In this document: positions 32,164-42,076 of the stretch, in pieces
Numbering within the stretch: position 1 is the first letter of the stretch
Layout: every line of letters starts with the position of its first letter
Source of the DNA: Adiantum capillus-veneris
Taxonomy: Eukaryota > Streptophyta > Polypodiopsida > Polypodiales > Pteridaceae
Assembly (NCBI GenBank): GCA_014529385.2
Contig: CM043956.1
Span: 85,425,721 to 85,489,720 of the forward strand
Direction of reading: 5' to 3'
Length of the DNA stretch: 64,000 nucleotides
Notes under the pieces: model-generated
Told to the model about the DNA's origin: nothing
What the model saw: the letters and a program-made list of their open reading frames with translations, nothing else
Database searches by the model: none
Made by a program: the position numbers and the translations under genes

Positions 32164-33690
32164 TTGTTAATTCTTCTGGAGTTTGATTTCACGATTGTAG
32201 TGAGACCCCGTAAAAGGCACGTCATGGCTGATCATTTGTCTCGCATACCCAATGGTGAAGCCCCTACAGGAGTTGATGATGAATTACCCGATACTTCCCT
32301 ATTCATAGTTGAGACTATTCCTGAATGGAGTGAGAACATTGTTAACTTTTTAGTTAATGGTTTTCCACCCAAGGAACTTCGTAAGGATATCACTCGAACG
32401 CTAGTAAAAGAATGTGAACCCTATTGTTTGATTGTCGGAACTCCGTATAGACTAGGCAAGGACGATATTCTTAGGAGTTGTGCCCGCGAGGATGAATATT
32501 TGTATATCTTGCAAGAAGCACATATGGGCATAGCAGGAGGACATTTTTCAGGAGACCCGACTGCTAGAAAGGTGCTGCAATCAGGCTATTGGTGGCCAAC
32601 TTTATTTAAGGATGCATCACTTTTTACAAAAGGGTGTGATGAGTGCCAACGTTACAAGACCACACAGCGCAAAGACAGAATGCCCTTACATCCTATTAAA
32701 GTAACCCAACCATTTGAAAAATGGGGCTTAGACTTTGTAGGTCTAATTAGTCCCGCAGCTCGCAACACTCAATCTCGATATATTCTAGTTGCTACGGACT
32801 ATGTAACAAAGTGGGCTGAAGCTAAGGCTTCACAAAAAGCTGACGCGAGGACAACAGCTAAGTTTCTTTTTGAGAACATTATCACAAGATTTGGTTGCCC
32901 TTTTGAAATTGTTAGTGATAATGGTACCCATTTTATAAATGAGGTAATAAGAAGGCTTACCACGACCTTTATGATATCCCACCATAAGTCTACACCTTAT
33001 TACCCGCAAGCTAATGGACAAGCCGAGAGCGCCAACAAGACTCTAATATCTATTTTAACCAAGACGGTAGAAGCTCATCGCACTGATTGGGATTTGAAGT
33101 TGACATCTGCTCTATGGGCTTATCGTACTGCTTATAAAGTGGCTATTAATTGTATGCCATTCAAAATGGTATACGGACAAGAAGCGGTTATGCCTTGGGA
33201 GTTTGTCATTCCTAGTCTTAGGGTAGCTTCGCAAGAAGGATGGAATGGTAACCCCTTAACCGAGCGTTTGTATATCTTAGAAAAACTAGACGAAGAGAGA
33301 CAGTTGGCTGTGCAAAATGCTCTTGTGGAAAAGGATAGGAGAAAGAAGTGGTTTGATCGCCATGTGAAGGACAAGGACATCAAATTTGGTGATAAATTCC
33401 TTATGTATGGAGTACGTAAAGAGAAGAAAAAGTTGAAATATGCTCGTAAAGGACCATATAGAGTATGTGAAATTACCCCACAAGGTACCCTTCGTGTGGA
33501 AACTCTTGATGGAGTTGAAACCATTGGATTCCTCAATGGGAGTAAATTCAAAAGATATTATGATCCTTTAAGCCAAGAAGAACTACGGGCCATTCATCAA
33601 AAGAAGGCCGCCAAAGCACAAACCGAGTTAAAGAAGATACAAGCTCAAGCTGAGGCTAAGGAGCGACAACAACGTATAAGACAAAAATGA
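32164..33690 (+). CDS. Element B RNase H end and integrase
   Basis: The 508-codon frame starts with LLEFDFTIVVRPRKRHVMAD and HLSRIPNGEAP (the last RNase H Asp). Integrase follows: zinc finger HMGIAGGHFSG ... CDECQRYK; catalytic core WGLDFVGLISP (Asp), FEIVSDNGTHFINEVI (Asp) and STPYYPQANGQAESANK (Glu); then LWAYRTAYKVAINCMPFKMV and a tail with FGDKFLMYGVRKEKKKLKYA, RKGPYRVCEI and FKRYYDP. The C-terminus is a Lys/Gln/Glu-rich helix (KKAAKAQTELKKIQAQAEAK) that could form a coiled coil. The stop is TGA, after which the same frame stays open for about 40 codons. The domain looks intact. Confidence 0.9.
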   Translation: MLILLEFDFTIVVRPRKRHVMADHLSRIPNGEAPTGVDDELPDTSLFIVETIPEWSENIVNFLVNGFPPKELRKDITRTLVKECEPYCLIVGTPYRLGKDDILRSCAREDEYLYILQEAHMGIAGGHFSGDPTARKVLQSGYWWPTLFKDASLFTKGCDECQRYKTTQRKDRMPLHPIKVTQPFEKWGLDFVGLISPAARNTQSRYILVATDYVTKWAEAKASQKADARTTAKFLFENIITRFGCPFEIVSDNGTHFINEVIRRLTTTFMISHHKSTPYYPQANGQAESANKTLISILTKTVEAHRTDWDLKLTSALWAYRTAYKVAINCMPFKMVYGQEAVMPWEFVIPSLRVASQEGWNGNPLTERLYILEKLDEERQLAVQNALVEKDRRKKWFDRHVKDKDIKFGDKFLMYGVRKEKKKLKYARKGPYRVCEITPQGTLRVETLDGVETIGFLNGSKFKRYYDPLSQEELRAIHQKKAAKAQTELKKIQAQAEAKERQQRIRQK

Positions 33691-34634
33691 GAGGCTAACC
33701 TTGGAGTCACAAATGCATTACACGTGGAAATCGAAGAGGATTGGTTGGACTCTGACACACCTGTACGATACTCTATTGAGTTAAATAGTGCCTATGGAAA
33801 AGTGCTATATAACGCCTTATGGACACGGGTGCTAAATATAATCTGCTATCTTATGGGGTGTGGTGTCAGTTAGGGAAGCCACCTCTATCTGAGAGTATTA
33901 TCCAATTCAAGGGTGTCAACAAGAAAAAAACTACGGTTTTTGGAATCTGGCACACTTCTGTCAGTTATGACAATGGAATTGTAGCTTAAGACTTTTTGGT
34001 CATGCCTACTAGAACTATGGAGGGTAATATAAACCTAGGACGTACGTGGATGATAGCCACCAAATGCACTATTGATTGGGGGACTGGGGGTGTCACAACG
34101 CAAAAACCAACTCTTATCCCTACCACTCAAGCCATAGTCCCTGAGATATTGCCTAAGGAAATAAAACCCAAGACATTGCATGTCCAAGAGGTTGAACCAT
34201 ACGTCCCCATAGCCCAACTCTCTAGATCTTCAACTGATGTAGTTGAAAGAAAGCTTGAGACACACAAGAACCATCCTAATATAACAAAGAAAGCATACAA
34301 GTGGGTCCCTAAAGCTTCTTTAGTAACCATGGCTGATGCTAAAAAACGGAAGCCTCGTAAGAAATTTCCCACTCGCTCCAAGAAATGTAAGAAAACGTGG
34401 CGCTGGATTCCTAAACGACTATTAAAAGCCCAAGGATACTATAAAGGAAATGATCAAATCTGGGTGCCCAAACGTAAATTGTACTCTTACCTGTCACCTG
34501 GCCCATGTAAACCCAATCCTATGGCTCCAAAACAAATTGAAAATCGTGGAAAGGAAAAAATCACGGAATGCGACACACCTGCTCTAGAGCTAGTTTGGGT
34601 ACCAAAGAAAGAACGATTTGTTCCACCTAGCTGA
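33691..34634 (+). pseudogene. Second retropepsin-like domain and W-P-K repeat tail, downstream of integrase
   Basis: The IN frame continues past the TGA as EANLGVTNALHVEIEEDWLD, then SAYGKVLYNAL. After a one-base shift, LMDTGAKYNLLSYGVWCQLG shows a canonical D-T-G-A active site (Asp at 33822). It continues with a TAA at 33987 and then DFLVMPTRTMEGNINLGRTW and KCTIDWGTG. This is the order of a retropepsin: DTGA first, LGR.W near the end. The end closely parallels the PR of the C elements (VMPTKGEGYPLILGRPW ... DWGTG). A Lys-rich tail carries four W-[VI]-P-K modules: YKWVPKAS, WRWIPKRL, QIWVPKRK and LVWVPKKE. No function can be assigned to the tail. Confidence 0.7.
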
Positions 34635-34964
34635 GGAACAGGAAAAGAAAATGAAGCTTCTTGCTCTTCATGTAGTTCCTATATGGAAATAGAAGCTTCG
34701 ACACAACCTCCACCTACCATTGTACATATCCATACAAGCAAGAAAGAGTTTGCACCTCCCGTTGTAGATTCACCACCTCCAACAATGTTGCAAATAAAAT
34801 CATGGGAGAGTACCTTACCACCCTGGCAACTAGATGAAACACATAGGGTGATTGAAAACTATTGGTTAAAGCCTTTACCCATAACAACTTGGAACAATTG
34901 GTTTCAAAAGGTGTATCATTCCAAAAAGTATGATCTACCCAAGGAAGGGGGGAGTGTTTGCTGA
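34635..34964 (+). pseudogene. C-terminal continuation of the element B 3' extension
   Basis: In phase with the preceding tail after a TGA, an open stretch encodes MEIEASTQPPPTIVHIHTSK, PPVVDSPPPTMLQIKSWEST, LPPWQLDETHRVIENYWLKP and ITTWNNWFQKVYHSKKYDLP. It is Trp- and Pro-rich, and no membrane segment is present, which argues against an envelope-type protein. Function unknown. Confidence 0.5.
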
Positions 34965-35180
34965 CATCCGTCATTCACTTGCTTCCCTCTCAAGCTTCCT
35001 CCCTGACCTCTCAATCTCCAATCTTAGGGAATGTATATATAAAGCCTTATACTCACAAAAACAAGATAAAAAAGTAAAAGAGCAAGAGCCATAACACAAA
35101 ATAATTTAAAAAAATTATGCACAAGAACACGACCCTTGTAATATTTGCACTCTAACCATCATCTATTTGCGTGTACAGAT

Positions 35181-35607
35181 ATGGCTAGTACGCTAGAGTC
35201 ATCCACTCCTGCCTTGGGTGAGAGGTACCCTCGTTACTTTTCACAAATGTTTCACATGGTCTTTCCAGTGCTTGCATGTGAATGGGATTTGATAGGTACG
35301 CTAGCATGTGCATGAGAGGAATTTTGAGGAGTTAGAATGGCTGATACGTCTCTTGACCATGTTTGATCCATACTAAGTAGAGAGCGTTTCTCCCATTGCA
35401 GAAGCCTACCCTTTTGACCAAGATGACTATAGGCATCTAGTGACCTTCTTAGTAAACATGGGCACCTATGATGAAGAAGAAAATTTACATGACTACACGG
35501 ATGGCACATATGGTCTCATGGATGATGACTTTGTTTATATCGACGACGAGGATAGGGGTTTAGCCTTAGAGTTTCCCCCCAACCTCTACAATATCCTATT
35601 CCCTTGA
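35181..35607 (+). pseudogene. Small acidic third ORF of element B
   Basis: The ATG opens MASTLESSTPALGERYPRYF and VFPVLACEWDLIGTLACA, then meets a stop. Another phase continues with HVHERNFEELEWLIRLLTMF and, after a further stop, PFDQDDYRHLVTFLVNMGTY, DYTDGTYGLMDDDFVYIDDE and FPPNLYNILFP before TGA. The pieces look like one decayed product of about 140 residues with a strongly acidic C-terminal part. A pyrimidine-poor TGTACAG precedes the ATG and could be a splice acceptor for a subgenomic mRNA. No homologue is known to me. Confidence 0.45.
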
Positions 35608-36963
35608 CTCTTTAGGGGGAGTGCAAATAATTAGGTTAGGGTTCCTTATGTTTTTTGTTGTGTTCAATAAGTGTTGGTACCTTTTCCCACTAATGTGCCT
35701 CCCGGAGGTATTCCTTTTGTTTCCTAGTGTGTACAGGAGCGTGTTGCTATTGATAGGATTTGGACCTTCATGGAACCTTTCTCTCGTTCACACTTCAAAT
35801 CAAGCGCGACCATCAACACAAACAGGTGTTTTATGTCCATTAGCATTGCCCTTATCTTTTTGCATCCATGTTTGTCTGCTTTGATTGTGATTGGTAGCAT
35901 AATATTCAACGCATTTGCTTAGTATCAAACAGTTAATTCAATGTAATGTTTTGTCATAATCACTTGTCTAGGTTTAAAAATCAAGCAGTCCGACTAAGCT
36001 AGTTTGACCAAGCTAGGTATTAGAAATCTTCTCTTAATACCATGGGGAATGCCTTCCTAATAAGCAATGGTTACTTAGGTTCTTAATCCGATTTAGGCAG
36101 CATTGTGTAAAATGTACTAGGGCTATCTAGTGGGCTTAACCCTATTGACCTTTAGCTTAAGTATTATAAAGGGAGTTTACTAATGTGATGAGCCTGGGGA
36201 GGGTAACAATGTTATATGACCCCCCAAAGTTACAAAATTAAAATGATGAAAATGAACAAACAAAAAATCAAAGTGCCACAATGTAAAATTTTAAGCTGGA
36301 AGAGAAATCCCTGCTTAAATTGGTACTTCACTCACATGTATCGCCTATGGTACTAGAGCCCTAGAGGTTCCCAGTGTGGGCGCTTTTCCTTGAAAAGCAA
36401 AAAACCCAAGGCATACAAAATAAGCACACACATCAAAATTGAATCAATGTGAAAAGACTTTGGGGGGTCAAAGAAAAAGTAATCAGTCAGGCGATGATTT
36501 CATGAGAAATTCCTTTTATCGTAACTTAACTACAAGGTCTTCCAGGTATAGCCTCTAGTCAGCCCTCGAACATCAAATACTTGACTCTCGCAATTAAACA
36601 ACTTAATTGACCAGAAAAAATTGAGAAGTTACCCATGGTATTAATAGTTGAGCTCTAGTGCCTTTTGACCGTTAAATTAGCGACCCCGGACTTGTTTAAT
36701 TTTTCACCTTTACATCTGTTTATGCATTTGACTATATTGCAATTTAATGTTTATTGCTGACAAATTGTCTAAAATTCTGTTACCAATCAATTTGTCTTCT
36801 AAAATTGCATATGATTTTTAATTGTATATGAGAATGCAATTACTGTGGCAATGTTGTTTGATTTTGCAGTGATTGAAGAAGGCTACGCACATCCATGTCG
36901 ACTGCTCTTCCATCTCGACGAACGAGCTTCAACTGGATAGCTTCTGAGGACGGAATCTACATC
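35608..36963 (+). other. Element B 3' untranslated region
   Basis: About 1.4 kb without a recognisable gene between the acidic ORF and the polypurine tract. TTTTGCAG at about 36864-36871 resembles a splice acceptor; nothing else stands out. Confidence 0.5.
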
Positions 36964-36974
36964 AGGATGGGGGG
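36964..36974 (+). promoter_or_regulatory. Element B polypurine tract
   Basis: AGGATGGGGGG ends two bases before the TGTTAACC of the 3' LTR. Position and orientation agree with the plus-strand pol. Confidence 0.75.
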
Positions 36975-36976
36975 CA

Positions 36977-37531
36977 TGTTAACCCTCACGGCACACGGAC
37001 ACCCTATGATCTATAAACGTTGTATTGTTTAGAGTCAGGTACCAAGCTTGTCGGACCAATAGGAACAGGGTAAGGGTGATCACCGATGACAGGCGCACTC
37101 TAACTGGAATATTCAAGGAGTTAGTTGGCTAAGTATGGGCGCCCAAGTGTGAAAGGGGTGAGCTCATATAAAAGCCACTAAAACTAATTTTTACTCATTC
37201 TCTCATTGTGCAATAGAAGCCGCTCTTGATCCATCTCCACCTTGTCCTTCACCATCTCCTTGTGTGTGTGTGTGTGTACGTGTGAGAGAGAGAGAGAGCG
37301 TGTGAGAGTGTGTGTGTGATCGAGCGTTGCGGTGGCACGACGGCGGCAAGGTGGTTGGGCGCGGCGTAGCGACGTCTCCCTCTTCTTCGCGGCATGGGAA
37401 TCTTTCATTCGCAACTACGCAGGAAGGTGAGTGACACACCATTCTTCCTTGTGAGCTTGTCTGTTGTATGACTGTGTGCTAGGAGCCTTTGTGGCTCGCA
37501 CACGGCGCGTATCAAGTCCCTAGCCTTGACA
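36977..37531 (+). repeat. Element B 3' LTR
   Basis: It begins TGTTAACCCTCACGG and ends GCCTTGACA, then GCAAG (target duplication). A TATAAAA box lies at 37167-37173. It is 18 bp longer than the 5' LTR, partly from an extra GGCACGACGGC segment near 37332. Confidence 0.94.
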
Positions 37532-38634
37532 GCAAGCTTAAGCATTGAATCATGACTCTTGGTTGGATTTGCATTCCATAGCCAAGAGCGTTGGTGTAGG
37601 CTTTCACACTCACAAGCTTGGAGAAGGAGGTGGTGTTCCTCAACTTTCACCAAGTGAGAACGCCCTTCCCAATGAGTGTGTGTGTGTGGAGTATATCCCC
37701 CTAGCACCCCCCTTCCTTGCTTTGGGTGAAATTTCCACGCTCATTGGACCCCTCTTCCCTTAGCCAATCACATGCAACATGCAGTCAAGCAAATGGGTAG
37801 TCTTTTGACAAGTGTCTTCCTTACCCCTTAGAGAGAGAGAGCTTGAAAATATCTAGATATTTGTTAGATGGAAGTAGAATCTCATTGGACCACTCTTTAG
37901 CCCAACCAATAGCATTCAAGCACACCATGTGGTTAAGCTTAGTGAGAGTCTGACATGTGTCACATGTGCTCTTTTATAATTCCCCTAGCTTTGAGATTTT
38001 TATGCATAGGAAGTTTCTCAAGGAACTTCCTCATCAAGTGTGCAAGTTCTCTCTTTGACTCAAGCATCTTACCCCCCATTCATAGGAAGCTTCCCAAGAA
38101 ACTTCCTCATTAAATGTGACAAGTACCTCAAGTACCTTAGTCATCAAGCATGACAAGCACCTTAGATGGAGTTCCCACCAGAAGCACATCCCTAGCTTGT
38201 TTAAGTTTAGGTCGGGTCCCCACCTCAAGCACATCCCTAGCTTGCTTAAGTTGAGGTCGGGTTCCCACCTCAAGCACAACCCTAGCTTGCTTAAGGTTCC
38301 CACCTCAAGAACAACCCTAGCTTGCTTAAGTTTACGTCGGGTTCCCACCTCAAGCTTAGCCGTAGCTTGCTTAAGGCAAAGGACTTTTAACACGAACCAT
38401 TGGAGGTATTTAATGAAGCTAACCCTAAGGTCATTTAAGCTTCATTAGTTAACCTTGATCTTTGACAGACCATCTCTCATTTGGGCCCCTTTACCATTGG
38501 CCCCATGTTGAGATAGATCCATAAGCACATGTCTATATTCTAACCCCTTGTCACCATTTATTATCCCATATTAAATGATTAGTTTAATATGAGAAAATCA
38601 TTTGGGTTTGTTAGATATTAGATATTTAATGACA
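37532..38634 (-). repeat. Element A 5' LTR (right), inner part after element B
   Basis: It resumes GCAAGCTTAAGCATTGAATC, matching the left LTR from about 6088, and ends TTTAATGACA, followed by TGCAA. The first five bases repeat the B target site. The CCCACCTCAAGCACA-type internal repeats have a different copy arrangement here from the left LTR. Confidence 0.92.
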
Positions 38635-38690
38635 TGCAATGTGATGGTCAAAGTGTAGATGCTTTTTTTTAAAAAAAGGTATCTCACTGA
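38635..38690 (+). pseudogene. Continuation of element D gag after element A
   Basis: TGCAA (38635-38639) is the right target duplication of A. The D gag frame continues CDGQSVDAFFLKKGIS, as gag proteins often do with a G-Q/E-S-V motif. Similarity then ends at the start of an unrelated repeated block. Confidence 0.5.
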
Positions 38691-39425
38691 TGTATGATTA
38701 CTGGGTCCTAAGGTACTACCAGATTTTGAAAAGTTTCATAGAAGATATAAAAAAATAACATACCCTGATGATGTATTGTTTTCGTTTTGAGCTTGAATAC
38801 ATTTATCGACATCCATCATTTACCCGTAAGATATCTAGTCTTTTTACTACACTAGCCAGACGATTGCTCACAGCTTGAAAGTTTTGCGGACAAGTGGAAA
38901 CTGGATAGATCTTACCCGTTGGTTCCCCGGCTTGAAAACAATCTAGGTTTTCTCTATTAAACTTGCCCTTATTTGCTCTCATTTCATATCATATCAGCTA
39001 ATAGGATGATGATTGCATTACAATTATACTTCCTTTATACTGTTACAAAGAATATAGAACTTTATATCTCCAGCTAGGGTTCAAATTTCTAGAATGGGTT
39101 TATGGCATATTGGGTACTCTTTGGTGTGAGAGTTGGTCGTTGGACTATGCTTTTGATTGTCTCTGGCTTTTTAGTTGTTCTCTTACTAATCTCTGGTTGT
39201 TACTGTTTTGGTTTTGGCTTAATGCTTCTCTTGGGGCTTAGACTTGCCTAGAGTGTCTGGTTGAGTTTCGGAGTATAGCTTGTTAGCTTTTACTTTCAAA
39301 ACATAACTTTTCTACTTTTTTATTTCCATACCGAGAAGAATAAATCTGTTGCAGCTTTTTTAATTTTTGGTTACAAGGGTTGGAATTGGTATCATTTTTT
39401 TAGCAGGGAAGAAAACTAAAATATA
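38690..39425. repeat. Inverted block L1 (partner at 41308-42076)
   Basis: The reverse complement of this block recurs at 41308-42076 with moderate divergence. Shared phrases include CAAAATCTGGTAGTACTTAG / its complement and the CCGAGAAGAATAAATCTG region. No coding domain is seen. The family is not recognised; a non-LTR or LTR retroelement tail is possible. Confidence 0.7.
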
Positions 39426-39849
39426 TTACTGGCTTTATGAAAAAATATGTCAGCCATGACTTATGAAGAGAGACTGTGGTAAATGATTATGTTAGCTAAG
39501 ATAATTGAATCTGTTCGTAACTCATTAAAGAAAAATTTCAAACTCCAAACATATGGAATAGGACTCCCCTTGTCGTTCTGCTGGTTACCGGAGTCCTGTA
39601 CCTTACTGGGTCGTTCCTCATTATAAGACATCACCTTACAATGTTTTTTGAAAAACACTCAGATAGGTTATGTCTTTAATGTCTCTAGAGGGCTATAGAA
39701 TCCTTTAAGCTCAGTTAGTGAAATAAAATATGGGTCTGACTTTGCTCATATGTAATTGGCTTTCCTCTAGAACTTCGGGAGGTGTTTTGAAATAGAATAA
39801 TTGTTAAAAACTGATGCCTACTATTGGGTGTACGTCTCAAGCTAACGTG

Positions 39850-40500
39850 TGCATCTCATTTAAGGTAAAAATCTCACCAATCTGTTTTAAGAATGATTTA
39901 AAAATTTTTAAACATAGTTTGATTGATGGAATAGCTTGAAACACTTTAAACTAAAGAGAGGTTGTAGAATGTTTTCAAAAATCTGGAACTTCTTTGATAA
40001 ATGGTAGGATCTATAAGGGAATCTCACTCTCTAGGAAAGATTTGCTAAAAACCAAGGTCTATCTTATAGTAATAACTTGGCTTAAAAACTCTTATTCTTT
40101 TTTCAAAATACAAATACATTTGAGAGTAGTTGGTTTTTTTTCATTGGGACATGGATAACAACTAGGATGCCCACGCATCACCTGTACACAATAACAATTG
40201 CTAACCAAGCATTTTCTTGTTTACTATGGGTGCAGGTGAGGGCTACCTTCTTTGATAAAAACATGTTGTTTGATGTGATTGAGGACATGAGGCTTATCTT
40301 TTACCTTGAAGCAGCTTCATTCCAGACTTAGGATTACTTTCTCCCATGTTATGTGTTGTTTTCTTCACTACCTTGTACAAAATTTATTCTCAGCAGCAAC
40401 AAATAAATTATTGTACATATCCATTGTATTTGCCTAGAATTATTGGTCTATGAACAGGTAGTGTTCGTTTGCGTGTATGTATATATTTAGAACCGTTATA
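39850..40500. repeat. Inverted block L2 (partner at 44510-45000)
   Basis: The reverse complement recurs at 44510-45000. Matches include ATTGGTCTATGAACAGGTAG / CTACCTGTTCACAGACCAAC and the GGTGAGGGCTACCTTCTTTG region. Divergence is higher than for L1. No gene is visible. Confidence 0.6.
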
Positions 40501-41307
40501 CACACAATAAACACAAAAAAGAGATTGTCTTTCTCTTTTGGACCTTGGTTCTAGTTCTTAGCACCTGTTACAATAAAAGTTATTATATTCTAATAGGCAG
40601 GGGTGCTATCACACAGTCATAGTGGTCCCCTTTGACCGACTGGTGAAGGGTTGCTAGCACTACCATTTTATTCTAGCTAATCTCGTACTCGTTTTCAAAC
40701 GTCATTTTTTCCTTGTCTTTTCACTATTTTATAAATTTTTGTCCACCAGGCTACTTGGAAACTCACTGCAAGAATGAAGGTCTACTCTGACCCAAAAAAA
40801 AGAGCTCTAATTTCAAATAAATTATGACTCAGTAGATAATTAGAAAATGTCTTTCCAAATATCTCTTTCAAGATTAGGCTCTGTTAAACTCAAATAGAGT
40901 ACTCTCTGTATAAACTTTATGGGTCTACTTTGCTAGTCCAAGATGTGTTAATCTAACTTTTGACTTTGGAATCTGTGCAGATTATCTCCCTTTCCCAAGG
41001 TCTTTCTCTCCCTATGGAACCTCTCTCCTTTGCTTCTCTGCTTGTGTTGAAATGTATCCAAGATAGCAAAGCTTCAACTTTAATTTTTGATGCCTCAAAA
41101 GATTCTAGTATGTCACTTGTCCAGCTTATTTCCTTTTACCAATGGGTGAAAGTTCTTGCTCTCCTCTCGTTAAGAATAAAATTGAGGGTATCAGCCTGTT
41201 GCTCGAATTTACTTCTAATTTGGTTGGTCTTTCCAAAGCCCATATTCAGGACTTAGCTTCCTTCTCTTCTAAAGGCTTTGAATTATCCAATCTTCTCAAA
41301 AATTAAC
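40501..41307 (+). other. Unrecognised stretch with a short coding-like frame at its end
   Basis: No family is recognised. A frame at about 41137-41307 reads PMGESSCSPLVKNKIEGISL then EFTSNLVGLSKAHIQDLASF and SSKGFELSNLLKN before TAA. It has protein-like composition but no known domain, and ends just before the R1 block. It may be a remnant of the element that owns these blocks. Confidence 0.3.
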
Positions 41308-42076
41308 ATATTCTAGTTTTCTTCCCTGCTAGAAAAATGATACCAATTCCAATACCTGTAATAACCAGAAATTAGAAAAGCCGCAGCAGATTTATTCTTC
41401 TCGGTATGAAAATCAAAAAATTAGGAAAGTTATGTTTTGAAAGTGAAAGCTAGCAAGCTATACTCCGAAACTCAACCACACCCGCTAGGAAAGTCTAAGC
41501 CCCAAGAGAAGCATTAATCCAAAACCAAAACAGTAACAGCTAGAGATTAGTAAGAGAACAGCTAAAAAATCAAAGACAATCAAAAGCATAGTCCAATGAC
41601 CAACTCTCACACCCGAGAGTACCCACTATGCCATAAACCCATTCTAGAAATTTGAACGCTATCTGGAGATATAAAGTTTTATATTCTTTGTAACAACATA
41701 AATTGGGTATATTTGTAATGCAATCATCATCCTACTAACTAATATGATATGAAATGGGAGCAAATAAGGGCAAGTTTAATAAAGCAAAGCCTAGATTGTT
41801 TTTAATTCGGGGAACCAAACCATAACCAAGAAAAACCTATCCAGTTTCCACTTGTGAGCAACACTTTCAAGCTGCAAAAGGTGAGCAACCAATCTGGCTA
41901 GTGTAGTAAAAATACTAGATATCTTACGGGTAAGTGATGGATGTTGGTAAATGTATTCAAGCTCAAAACAAAAACAAGACATCATCAGGGTATGTTATTT
42001 TTTTATGTCTTCTATGAAACTTTTCAAAATCTGGTAGTACTTAGTACCCAGTAATCATACGTCAGTGAGCTACCTA
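41308..42076. repeat. Inverted block R1 (reverse complement of L1)
   Basis: Runs as the reverse complement of 38690-39425 with substitutions and small indels throughout. Confidence 0.7.

Larger units (their letters stand above)
22140..37531 (+). mobile_element. Element B: 15.4-kb Ty3/gypsy retrotransposon with extended 3' coding region
   Basis: LTRs of 537 and 555 bp (22140-22676, 36977-37531) with TGT...ACA ends, a GCAAG target duplication, a tRNA-Asp-type PBS and a polypurine tract define a complete element in the LTR of A. The plus-strand coding region of 25700-34964 holds an N-terminal Pro-rich region, gag, PR, RT, RH, IN and an unusual C-terminal extension. A small acidic ORF follows. 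Long leader (3 kb) and trailer (2 kb) regions flank it. PBS type and size recall Athila/Tat-like non-chromoviruses, but the 3' extension is unlike the families I know. Confidence 0.92.
5548..38634 (-). mobile_element. Element A: decayed Ty3/gypsy chromovirus, host of two nested insertions
   Basis: LTRs of about 1.6 kb lie at 5548-7150 and at 21613-22139 plus 37537-38634, with TGT...ACA termini. The target duplication TGCAA is at 5543-5547 and 38635-38639. Coding order on the minus strand is gag (from 21198), PR, RT, RNase H, IN and chromodomain (ending near 7505). A PBS close to initiator-Met tRNA is at 21594-21611, and a purine tract lies next to the left LTR. Without C1 and B the element is about 8.5 kb. 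The domain order and chromodomain identify a chromovirus. All genes are broken, and RT lacks its catalytic blocks. Confidence 0.9.

Noticed and set aside
33691-34964. Envelope-like gene after integrase in element B
   Set aside because: No signal peptide, membrane segment or envelope motif is visible; the region instead shows a retropepsin-like core and Lys-rich tail.
40960-41256. 98-residue plus-strand frame (TLESVQIISLSQGLS...)
   Set aside because: The neighbouring frame ending at 41307 looks more protein-like; this one has no recognisable motif and is probably out of frame.
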